Assembly: GCF_016864555.1 (NCBI RefSeq)
Contig: NZ_CP044011.1
Span: 1,755,501 to 1,819,500, forward strand
DNA: 64,000 nucleotides
Direction: 5' to 3'
Source: Sinorhizobium sp. BG8
GTDB taxonomy: Bacteria > Pseudomonadota > Alphaproteobacteria > Rhizobiales > Rhizobiaceae
In this document: positions 8,725 through 16,376 of the stretch, one piece after another
Numbering within the stretch: position 1 is the first letter of the stretch
Layout of the letters: each line of letters opens with the position of its first letter
Program-made: the position numbers and the translations under genes
Notes under the pieces: model-generated
What the model saw: only the letters and a program-made list of their open reading frames with translations
Told to the model about the DNA's origin: nothing
Database searches by the model: none

Positions 8725-11031
8725 ATGGTGTCGACCTACACCAGCTATAATTCCATTATCAACAATCTTCTGGTGAGCCTGAACCGGGTATCCGAAGACA
8801 GCGTCAATGCGCGCGAGGAATCATACTTCAAGGAAAACATCGCCAAGGTGACGTCCGTCGATGAGTTCCTCGACGACTACCGGCTCTACAGCTACGCCAT
8901 GAAGGCATACGGTCTCGAGGAGATGACCTACGCGACCGCCTTCATGCGAAAGGTTCTCGAAAGCGACACGACGGACGAAAGCAGCTTCGTCAACATGCTG
9001 TCGGACAACCGCTACCGTGATTTTGCGCTGGCCTTCAACTTCCAGGAAGATACGGCAACTGCCCAGACCGATGCCCAGCTCGACGATGTGATCGGGCTCT
9101 ACACCGCGTCCGTCGAGGGGGCGGGTGCGGCGATCACGGAGGAGAACCGCTACTACAACATCGTCATCGACGAGATCTCGTCGGTCGACGAACTCCTGCA
9201 GAATGATCGCATGCGGGACTATGTCTTCTCGGTTTTCGGAATTGACGAGAGTACTTACTCTTACTCCAACGTCAAGAACGTCCTGACCAGCGACTACGAC
9301 GACGAGAACAGCTACGTTAACACGACCTATCTGCCCTATATCGAAGAGCTCGAGGCGAAGGTCGAGACGCTTACGACCAAGTTGTCCGATTCCACCCTGA
9401 CGACGGCTGAGAAGACCGCGATCAGAACCCAGATCTCGACCTATAACGGTTACATGTCCAACGCGGAGAACATGCTGGCGCTTTCCGCGGCCTTCAATTT
9501 CAACACGGACGGTACGGTACCGACGGGCGAGACGGCGCAGACGGAAGAGCAGAAGGCCACGATGAACGAGGCCTATACGCTGTCCACCGATCGCGTCACC
9601 TCCGCTGCAGCCTTGCTGAACCAGGCCTATTTCGAGGAGCAGATCGCAAGCATCACGACGGTCGATGAGCTTATCAGCGACGACCGGCTGCTGTCCTATA
9701 TCAAGACCTCCTACAATCTGACGTCCGTGACCGTCGTTTCCGCGACGATCGAGAACATCCTGACGAGCGACCCCGACGATCCGGATAGCTACGTCAATAC
9801 CTTTGGCGGCGGCGACGAGAACTACCTCGCGCTCGCAAGGGCGTTCAACTTCCAGGATGATGGCACGCTTGCGACGGGCGATTCGGCGCAAACCGCGGCG
9901 CAGACCAAGGCGACGAAGAACCTCTATATGAGCCGCTACAACGACGCGGACGATGAGGCCGACGAGACACTGATCGCCAACTACAAGTCCGACATGTCCG
10001 AAGTGACGTCTGTCAGCGATTTCATTGATAGCGACGACGTCTATACGCTCGCACTGACCGCGTTCGGCCTCGATCCCGATACCGAGTGGCCGTACCGGAT
10101 CAAGCAGGTTCTGATGAGCGACCTCAACGACCCGAACAGCTACGTCTACAAGCTCAAGGACGAGCGCTACGTCGAGCTTGCCAAGGCCTTCAACTTCGAC
10201 AGCGAAGGTAACATCGACGCTCCTGTCCTCGCGCAGGGCGAGTCCGAGATCCTGGCGATCTCGAAGGCTTACGTGGTCGAGAAGTCGCGTTTCGCGACGG
10301 AGGACGAGCAGACCGCGGCGGAGGAGGAGGCGACTTATTACTCCGAGCAGATGCAGAGCATCGAGTCGGTGGACGATCTCTTGTCCAATTCACGCCTCAC
10401 GGATTTCATTCTGGAGGCCTACCGCATCGATCCGGAAACCGTCGATGAGGAGTTTCTGCGCAACATCTTCTCCTCCGATCTCGACGACCCCGATAGCTTC
10501 GTCAATCAGCAGTCGGACCGCTCTTACCGCCAGATCGTAGCGTCGTTCAACTTTGACGAAGACGGCAATGTCGTTGCCGAGGAAACCGCCGGCGCGATGA
10601 GCAGGCGCGGTATCTACGAGACGATAGACAACTACGTGCGCCAGATGATGGAAGAAAACGCCGGCGATCAGAATGCCGCCGTGCGACTGGCTCTCTATTT
10701 CGAGCGGACGGCACCGACTATTTCGAGCGCCTACTCCATCATTGCCGACGACGCTCTTTACGAGGTGTTCAGAACGACCTTCGAGATAGCGGACGAAGTG
10801 GCGAACTCCGACGTCGACGCCCAGGCGGAGATGATCGAGCGGTACCTCGATCTCGAGGATCTCCAGGACCCCGAGAAAGTTCAGAAGCTGATCGTCCGCT
10901 TCTGCGTTCTCTATGATTCCGAGAACATGACGGACCAGTCCGGCGCGCTCACGCTGTTGTCGGGAACCAGCGGCAACATCAGCGCGGACACGCTGCTCTC
11001 GATGGCGCAACTCAAGACCGGCGGGCTCTGA
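8725..11031 (+). CDS. large DUF1217 repeat protein
   Basis: A very acidic 768-residue protein built from about five tandem copies of the DUF1217 motif. Each copy runs roughly: YFKxNIxxVxSVDEFLxDxRL, then AYGLE, then a short block like VLxSDxxDPxSFVN, and ends AFNF followed by an acidic stretch. Copies begin near residues 32, 145, 300, 415 and 530. A C-terminal segment (from about 630) with the canonical family tail follows. DUF1217 proteins are found near flagellar genes in rhizobia and are usually much shorter. No signal peptide is obvious. ATG 8725 (MVSTYTSYNS) is preferred over ATG 8653 because a GAGGGTGG ribosome site precedes it and homologues start this way. A surface, flagellar or secreted structural role is inferred only. 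Confidence 0.82.
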   Translation: MVSTYTSYNSIINNLLVSLNRVSEDSVNAREESYFKENIAKVTSVDEFLDDYRLYSYAMKAYGLEEMTYATAFMRKVLESDTTDESSFVNMLSDNRYRDFALAFNFQEDTATAQTDAQLDDVIGLYTASVEGAGAAITEENRYYNIVIDEISSVDELLQNDRMRDYVFSVFGIDESTYSYSNVKNVLTSDYDDENSYVNTTYLPYIEELEAKVETLTTKLSDSTLTTAEKTAIRTQISTYNGYMSNAENMLALSAAFNFNTDGTVPTGETAQTEEQKATMNEAYTLSTDRVTSAAALLNQAYFEEQIASITTVDELISDDRLLSYIKTSYNLTSVTVVSATIENILTSDPDDPDSYVNTFGGGDENYLALARAFNFQDDGTLATGDSAQTAAQTKATKNLYMSRYNDADDEADETLIANYKSDMSEVTSVSDFIDSDDVYTLALTAFGLDPDTEWPYRIKQVLMSDLNDPNSYVYKLKDERYVELAKAFNFDSEGNIDAPVLAQGESEILAISKAYVVEKSRFATEDEQTAAEEEATYYSEQMQSIESVDDLLSNSRLTDFILEAYRIDPETVDEEFLRNIFSSDLDDPDSFVNQQSDRSYRQIVASFNFDEDGNVVAEETAGAMSRRGIYETIDNYVRQMMEENAGDQNAAVRLALYFERTAPTISSAYSIIADDALYEVFRTTFEIADEVANSDVDAQAEMIERYLDLEDLQDPEKVQKLIVRFCVLYDSENMTDQSGALTLLSGTSGNISADTLLSMAQLKTGGL

Positions 11032-11050
11032 CCGCCGGCGCGCCCGCGGC

Positions 11051-11422
11051 TCAGTCCTGCTCTTTTTTGAACGCCGGGTTCATGTGCGCGGCAAGCCAGG
11101 CAAGATCGTCGGCATGGATAAGCCGCGCTTTGGCTTCCATGTCCCGGTAGCGCGAAAGCACCTGCTCCCCGAAAGGAGTGAGCGCCGCACCGCCGCCGCT
11201 CTTGCCGCCGTGTCTCGCGGCGATGACCGGCTCGTTGAACATCCGGTTTGTCTCGTCCGCGAGCAACCATGCGCGACGATAGGACATCCCGATCGCCGCT
11301 CCTGCTGCCCGGATCGACCCATGCTCGCGCACGAGTGACATGAGTTCGATCTTGCCGGGACCGAGCCGCGCGCCGGTCGCAAAGTCGAAACGCAGACTCG
11401 GCCAGGTAGTCTCATCCGTCAT
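11051..11422 (-). CDS. ModE-like winged helix-turn-helix regulator without a molybdate domain
   Basis: A 123-residue DNA-binding protein matching the N-terminal domain of ModE/LysR-type winged helix proteins: GPGKIELMSLVREHGSIRAAG, then MSYRRAWLLADETNRMF and HGGKSGGGAALTPFG. The C-terminal TOBE/Mop molybdate-binding half of ModE is absent, so either it senses something else or the domain acts alone, as in many short alphaproteobacterial homologues. Its ATG overlaps the stop codon of the upstream FAD oxidase gene by 4 bp (ATGA), so the two are translationally coupled. Cofactor metabolism or control of the operon is a guess. Confidence 0.83.
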   Translation of the reverse strand: MTDETTWPSLRFDFATGARLGPGKIELMSLVREHGSIRAAGAAIGMSYRRAWLLADETNRMFNEPVIAARHGGKSGGGAALTPFGEQVLSRYRDMEAKARLIHADDLAWLAAHMNPAFKKEQD

Positions 11423-12855
11423 TGCGATGTTCCGATCACTTTGCCGGGGTTCATGATGCCGGCGGGATCGAAGCTGCGCTTGATCCTGCTCATCAGGTCT
11501 ATCTCGATCGCGGGTCTGATCTCCGCCAGTTCGTCGCGCTTCAGCTGGCCGATCCCGTGTTCGGCGGAGATCGATCCGCCGTACTTCAGCACGATGCCGT
11601 GGACGATCGCGTTGAGCTCCCGCCAGCGGTCCAGGAACGCCTGCTTGTCGGCGCCGACGGGCTGCGAGATGTTGTAGTGGATGTTTCCGTCGCCCATGTG
11701 GCCGAAGGAGCAGATGCGCGCTCCCGGCATCGCCTTCATGACGGCTGCATCGGCCTCGTGCATGAAGGCCGGAATGCTGGAGACCGGCACGGAGACGTCG
11801 TGCTTGATCGAGCCGCCTTCAGGCTTCTGTGCCGGCGACATGCTCTCGCGCATGTGCCAGAGCGCTCTGCGCTGCTGCTCGCTTGCAGCTATCACCGCAT
11901 TCTCCGCAAGCCCGCTTTCGATTGCGTCGTTGAGCAGCGCCTCGATCATGCGGGTGGCCGTCTCGGCGGAGTCGGAGGTCGAGATGTCGATCAGGGCATA
12001 CCAGGCATGCTGCGTCGCGAGCGGATCGCGCACGCCCGGAATGTGGCGGGTGGTGAAATCGACGCCGATGCGCGGCATGAGCTCGAAGCCGGTCAGAGCG
12101 GTCCCGCAGAGGCTGGAGGCCTTGTCGAAGAGGCTGAGCGCGTCCTCGACCGTCTTCAGTCCCACGAAGCCCACTTCATGACCGAGCGGCCGGGGGAAAA
12201 GCTTCAGCACCGCACCGGTGATGATCCCGAGCGTGCCTTCCGCGCCGATGAAAAGGTCGCGCAGGTCATAGCCGGTGTTGTCCTTCTTCAGTCGGCGCAG
12301 GCCGTCCCAGATTTCACCGGTCGGCAGCACCACTTCCAGCCCGAGGCAGAGATGGCGCATGTTGCCGTAGGCAAGCACGGCCGTGCCCCCGGCATTGGTG
12401 GAGAGGTTGCCGCCGATCTCGCAGGAACCCTCCGAACCGAGCGACAGGGGGAAAAGCCGGTCGGCGCCCTCGGCGGCTTTCTGGATATCGGCGAGTATCA
12501 CGCCCGCATCCGCCACCATCACATTGCCGACGGGATCGACGTCGCGGATGCGGTTGAGACGGGAAAGCGAAAGCACGACGTCCGAGCTGCCGTCACGCGG
12601 CACGCCCCCGCCCACGTGGCCGGTGTTGCCGCCCTGCGGCACGATCGCGGTACCCGTCTCGGTCGCGAGCTTCAGGATCGCGGAGACTTCCTCGACGCTG
12701 CCCGGCCTCAAGACGAGCGGGGAGGTCGGGTGATACATCCCCCGGCTCTCGACGAGATAGGGTGCGATGTCGGCCTGTTCCGTCAGCGCGTGGGACTGGC
12801 CGGTGATCGCAATGAAACGCTGGACGAGATCGGAGGGGAGGGTGGATGGCTTCAT
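11419..12855 (-). CDS. FAD-linked oxidase of the D-2-hydroxyacid dehydrogenase (GlcD-like) type
   Basis: A 478-residue flavoprotein with the FAD-binding-4 (PCMH) domain in the N-terminal half: VPQGGNTGHVGGGVP near residue 92 and the Gly-rich IGGNLSTNAGG near 147. The FAD-oxidase C-terminal domain follows, with the metal/substrate-binding block GHMGDGNIHYN near 385 and SAEHGIGQLKR near 432. The family oxidises D-2-hydroxyacids such as D-lactate, D-2-hydroxyglutarate or glycolate, passing electrons to a quinone or ETF. The exact substrate is not readable. It lies 2 bp downstream of tsaC and overlaps the ModE-like gene by 4 bp, forming one minus-strand operon. Confidence 0.9.
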   Translation of the reverse strand: MKPSTLPSDLVQRFIAITGQSHALTEQADIAPYLVESRGMYHPTSPLVLRPGSVEEVSAILKLATETGTAIVPQGGNTGHVGGGVPRDGSSDVVLSLSRLNRIRDVDPVGNVMVADAGVILADIQKAAEGADRLFPLSLGSEGSCEIGGNLSTNAGGTAVLAYGNMRHLCLGLEVVLPTGEIWDGLRRLKKDNTGYDLRDLFIGAEGTLGIITGAVLKLFPRPLGHEVGFVGLKTVEDALSLFDKASSLCGTALTGFELMPRIGVDFTTRHIPGVRDPLATQHAWYALIDISTSDSAETATRMIEALLNDAIESGLAENAVIAASEQQRRALWHMRESMSPAQKPEGGSIKHDVSVPVSSIPAFMHEADAAVMKAMPGARICSFGHMGDGNIHYNISQPVGADKQAFLDRWRELNAIVHGIVLKYGGSISAEHGIGQLKRDELAEIRPAIEIDLMSRIKRSFDPAGIMNPGKVIGTSQ

Positions 12856-12857
12856 TG

Positions 12858-13832
12858 TTATTCCCTTGGTGCGGCGGCGCGTTGCAGCCGGTCGTTGATC
12901 GCCTCGCCAAGCCCGTCCATGGGGACCGGCGCGAAGGCAATTGCGGTCGCACCGCTGGCATCCGCCTTCTGCATGTAGCCGAAGAGGTTGGCAGCCGCCT
13001 CGCGGAGGTTGCCTGAGGGACTGAGATCGAGCACGATCGCCGCCTGCTCTTCGCCCGGAAGCGGCTTTCCTCCGAAGCGGATCAGCGCTTCTCCGGGACG
13101 CACGTCCTTGGCCATCAGGCGCACGCCGGCGCGCGGCGCGTAGTGGGATGCGAGCATTCCAGGTGCTTCGATCGCTGCCCCGGCAGTCTCCGGACGGAGC
13201 ACCTTTTGGCCGGCGATCCGCTCGGCGTCGGCGATGTCGAGCCCGCCTGGCCGCAGCATCCGGATCTCGCCATCCTCCACTTTGAGGATGGTGGATTCGA
13301 GGCCGATCCCCGCCGCGCCCCCATCAAGCACCAGCTCGAGCTTGCCGCCGAGATCGGCTGCCACATGCGCGGCCGCGGTCGGGCTGATGCGGCCCGAGGT
13401 GTTCGCGCTCGGTGCGGCGAGGGGACGTCCGTAGGCGGCGAGCAGACGGCTCGCGAAGCCGGTCGGGACCCGGATCCCCACGGTGTCCAGTCCGGCACGC
13501 GCAAGCGGGTGGATCGAGCTGTCCGGTCGCACCGGCAGGACAAGCGTGAGAGGCCCCGGCCAGACCGCTTCGGCAAGGCGTCGCGACAGCGGATCGAAGA
13601 TTGCATGTCGTTCCGCCATCGCGAGATCGGCCATGTGGCAGATAAGCGGGTTGAAACGCGGCCGTCCCTTCATTTCGTAGATGCGGCCGACGGCTTCCGG
13701 ATTGGTTGCGTCGGCGGCCAGCCCGTAGACGGTTTCCGTCGGAATGGCGACAGGTTCGCCGCGCGCGAGCGTCTCTGTCGCGAGCTCTAGGGCCAGCTCG
13801 GGCTCCACGCGTGTATCGACGATCCTCGTCAT
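12858..13832 (-). CDS. tsaC: L-threonylcarbamoyladenylate synthase (Sua5 type)
   Basis: Makes threonylcarbamoyl-AMP from threonine, bicarbonate and ATP, the first step of the t6A37 modification on ANN-decoding tRNAs. The 324-residue protein has the YrdC-like domain (IPTETVYGLAADATNPEAV near residue 31, KGRPRFNPLI near 55, and SANTSGRISPT near 145). A C-terminal Sua5 domain follows from about residue 200, which distinguishes Sua5 from the shorter TsaC. ATG 13832 gives the expected N-terminus. It heads the three-gene minus-strand operon with the FAD oxidase and ModE-like regulator. The biochemical link with those two genes is not evident. Confidence 0.94.
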   Translation of the reverse strand: MTRIVDTRVEPELALELATETLARGEPVAIPTETVYGLAADATNPEAVGRIYEMKGRPRFNPLICHMADLAMAERHAIFDPLSRRLAEAVWPGPLTLVLPVRPDSSIHPLARAGLDTVGIRVPTGFASRLLAAYGRPLAAPSANTSGRISPTAAAHVAADLGGKLELVLDGGAAGIGLESTILKVEDGEIRMLRPGGLDIADAERIAGQKVLRPETAGAAIEAPGMLASHYAPRAGVRLMAKDVRPGEALIRFGGKPLPGEEQAAIVLDLSPSGNLREAAANLFGYMQKADASGATAIAFAPVPMDGLGEAINDRLQRAAAPRE

Positions 13833-14004
13833 CAGTCTCTGTTCCTGGCTTCCCGTTCCTTGCTCGACCGGTTCTTTACAGGTCTAGCGGGGCAGATGCC
13901 AAGAGGTCGGGGCCGAAGCGGGCCACAAGTAGGGAGGCCAGAAGGAATTCGCTAAAAATAGCAGGGGCATCTTAGAATAATCGAAAGGGGGGAGATGGTA
14001 GTCC

Positions 14005-15096
14005 TTGAAAAACACTGCCGGAACCTTGCTGATGGTCAACAAGAAAACCTCCACAAACGACATAGCGCTTCGCGTGGCGACTGCCATGCAGCAGATGGGC
14101 ATCGACGGATTGCCCCGCAATTACGAACTCGTCTACGAGGCTTACGCCGGATCCAACCCGGATCTCGTCCGCGATTTTATTGGGCTCGGTAAGTTCAAGA
14201 CCCAGGCCGCGCTCGACGAGCTCGGCCGCAAATACCTGCCGCATCATCATGAGACCGGCGTTCTCCAGCGTTCCGCCGGGGCCGTTCGCAACGAGATGAG
14301 CAACTTCATGCTGCTACTGAAACAGGAGAAGTCCTCGCTCAGCGACTATGGCCGCATCATCGGCGAAGCCGAGCGCGCCTTCCACGATGGAGAGGAATGG
14401 AACAGCGCGACGCTGGGAAGCTCGATCGAGGCCCTGCGACGGGCGACGGAGCAGCAGGTTTCGCGCAATGCCGCCATGGCGGAAAGCGTCACGGAACAGA
14501 CCAACGTTGTAAGCGGGCTCGAGCAGGAACTCGCCGCATTCGAGGCGACCAAGTTCGCGGATCCCTTGACCGGGCTGGGGAACAGGCGTGCCTTCAACAA
14601 GGCGCTCGCCAAGGTCTATTCCAATCCGGAGATGCCGCTCCTCTGTGGCGTGATCGTTGCGGATGTCGATGCCGGGCGTCGCTTCTCGCCGCAGCAGATC
14701 GCGGTTCTTTCCGACCATATCGCCCGCTACACCGGCGAAGCTCTGAGGCCCGCGTTTCCGGCGAGCGATCTCGCCGTCCGCTTCGATGGCCTGCGTTTCG
14801 GCTTCCTCTTCTATACCTCGGAAGAGACGGAAATCCTGAGGATGATGTCGCTGATCTCCGGCGCAATGCGCATGGCGACGCTGCGCCACCCGCAGACCGG
14901 GCGGGCGCTGGGCTCGCTCACGCTGTCAGCGGGCCTCTGCATGTCCAATCTTGCGGGCAATTCCTTCGATCTCGTCAGCGCCGCCGAAAAGGCACTCGCG
15001 ATCGCGCGCGATGAGGGAGGCGATCGCGTGGTCGTCTACAAGGATAGCGACGAAGGACAGTCGGGCAAGGAATGGATGATCTACCGGGCCTCGTGA
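14005..15096 (+). CDS. degenerate GGDEF-domain protein
   Basis: A 363-residue protein. An N-terminal helical region of about 165 residues of unknown function precedes a diguanylate-cyclase-like domain that starts with the classic DPLTGLGNRRAFNKAL. The active-site GGDEF motif is replaced by FDGLRFGF, so catalysis is unlikely. It probably serves as a c-di-GMP or protein interaction module. The start is uncertain: a TTG at 14005 follows a GGGGGAG ribosome site, while an in-frame ATG lies at 14032. Homologues of the form MVNKKTS would favour the latter. It is cytoplasmic with no membrane segment. Confidence 0.8.
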   Translation: MKNTAGTLLMVNKKTSTNDIALRVATAMQQMGIDGLPRNYELVYEAYAGSNPDLVRDFIGLGKFKTQAALDELGRKYLPHHHETGVLQRSAGAVRNEMSNFMLLLKQEKSSLSDYGRIIGEAERAFHDGEEWNSATLGSSIEALRRATEQQVSRNAAMAESVTEQTNVVSGLEQELAAFEATKFADPLTGLGNRRAFNKALAKVYSNPEMPLLCGVIVADVDAGRRFSPQQIAVLSDHIARYTGEALRPAFPASDLAVRFDGLRFGFLFYTSEETEILRMMSLISGAMRMATLRHPQTGRALGSLTLSAGLCMSNLAGNSFDLVSAAEKALAIARDEGGDRVVVYKDSDEGQSGKEWMIYRAS

Positions 15097-15125
15097 GCCC
15101 GGATACATCCTTGCCGGCCAAAAGT

Positions 15126-15725
15126 TCAAAGCGTGCGGATGATCTTGCGCAGTTCCTCGTTGCGCGCGCCGAGCATCAGGACATTCTTCATGGCGATCCG
15201 GGGGTCGGGCGTGCGGAAGATGACGCCGTTGCCGCGGACCTTCTTGTTGATTTCCAGGCGGCCTTCCTGCTCGCTCGGATTGATCGCAACGGCAAAGTAC
15301 ATGCGCCCGTGCTGGTCGCTGATCTTCTGGAAGAAGCTGTCGCCTTCGCCGATCTCCGAAAAGAAGTTGGCCATGTAGAAGGCCCACTGCACGTTCTCGA
15401 ACTGCGCGAAGGTCGAATTGGCGACCGTGATGTGACAGTAGCCGAGGTGCGGGGTGGCCAGCAGCGTGCGATGGAAGATCAGCTTCGGAAAGCGGATCGA
15501 ACGGTGGAAGCCGTTGATGCGGTCATGCGTGACCTCGCCCGCCCTCTCGAGCTTGCGGCCCGTGCGAATGGCGACCTCTTCATAGCTGAGGTAGCGTTTC
15601 TCGACCTCGTTCCAGCTCTCCTTGCGCCGGTCGATACGTCCGGTGCGCAGGAATTCCGTATGTGACGCGGACGGGGGTGCCGAGCGCTTGTAGGCCACGG
15701 CATCGTAGTATTTGAACTTCTTCAT
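15126..15725 (-). CDS. conserved rhizobial hypothetical protein
   Basis: A 199-residue protein starting MKKFKYYDAVAYKRSAPP. Conserved-looking blocks include HTEFLRTGRI, RYLSYEEVAIRTGRKL, THDRINGFHRSI and a C-terminal KNVLMLGARNEELRKI. There is no signal peptide or membrane helix. I do not recognise a characterised family; it resembles rhizobial DUF-type proteins (perhaps DUF6656, from memory only). ATG 15725 is preferred to an upstream in-frame TTG at 15794. It is convergent with the degenerate GGDEF gene, with only 29 bp between them. Confidence 0.65.
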   Translation of the reverse strand: MKKFKYYDAVAYKRSAPPSASHTEFLRTGRIDRRKESWNEVEKRYLSYEEVAIRTGRKLERAGEVTHDRINGFHRSIRFPKLIFHRTLLATPHLGYCHITVANSTFAQFENVQWAFYMANFFSEIGEGDSFFQKISDQHGRMYFAVAINPSEQEGRLEINKKVRGNGVIFRTPDPRIAMKNVLMLGARNEELRKIIRTL

Positions 15726-16057
15726 GGGCTGCACGCGGGCGCTGCTCCCTCTACGCACTTGCTGAGGCCATCCTATGCAGGGATGGTTAACCAATACTTC
15801 CTTACATACCCGCCCGAAATTGCGCCGGGCTTGCTATCGCGGAAATCGCGCGAGGGGCGGGGAGGTGTGTCGTAAAAAGGATACCGCGAGAAATAGTGAG
15901 CATTTGCACAAATAAAGGTCAGTAAATCTGACATTTCTCTGTAGCCTGCTGTTTAAGCAGCCGAAATATGCATCAACGTTTCTGTGCGCTCTTTTCGACT
16001 TGTCGTGAAGTCCGAATTCGATGTCGTAATCCGGCATGGGCGGGCGGCCTGCGTCGT
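15726..16057. other. intergenic region upstream of the riboswitch, 332 bp
   Basis: Lies between the divergent hypothetical gene and the B12 riboswitch. It must contain the promoter for the gbcAB leader. The stretch 15890-15960 is AT-richer than its surroundings and is the likeliest promoter area. I see no clear -35/-10 pair or operator. Confidence 0.4.
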
Positions 16058-16240
16058 CGTAGGTTCCGCTTGTCAGGGTGCCGCCTCTTAGGGAAGGCGG
16101 AGAATTGGGAAGCCGGTTGAATTCCGGCGCTGCCCCGCAACGGTGATGGAGCCAATCACGGCAAAGGGCCACTGGATGAGAATCCGGGAAGGCGCCGTGT
16201 GGTCCGAAAAGGACAACTCCGAAGCCCGGAAACCAGCCAT
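16058..16240 (+). promoter_or_regulatory. cobalamin (B12) riboswitch
   Basis: The conserved core is plainly readable. AGCCGGTTGAATTCCGGCGC leads into TGCCCCGCAACGGTGA at about 16111-16146. GCCACTGGATGAG then CCGGGAAGGC occupy 16168-16193, and the 3' B12 box AGCCCGGAAACCAGCC lies at 16223-16238. These match, in order, the invariant blocks of the adenosylcobalamin riboswitch family. It sits in the leader of gbcAB on the same strand, about 136 bp before the gbcA start. The domain most often represses downstream expression when cobalamin is bound. Confidence 0.93.
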
Positions 16241-16323
16241 GACAACAGATAACCGAGTTGGCTGCGGCGGGCGGCCAGGATGCGGACCTGCATGTTCATG
16301 GCCGGCATTGCCGGATGCCTGAG

Positions 16324-16375
16324 GCTGGTTCCTTCCCTCCCGTCCGGTCGAGACCAGAGAGCTTAAGGAACCGGC
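16324..16375 (+). promoter_or_regulatory. RBS-sequestering hairpin before gbcA
   Basis: GCTGGTTCCTT (16324-16334) pairs with AAGGAACCGGC (16365-16375) over 11 bp with one G-U pair. The 3' arm contains the AAGGAA ribosome site and ends one base before the gbcA ATG. This is the expected off-state element of a translational riboswitch whose aptamer lies upstream. The 30-nt loop and any competing anti-sequestor were not resolved by eye. Confidence 0.72.
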
Positions 16376-16376
16376 A

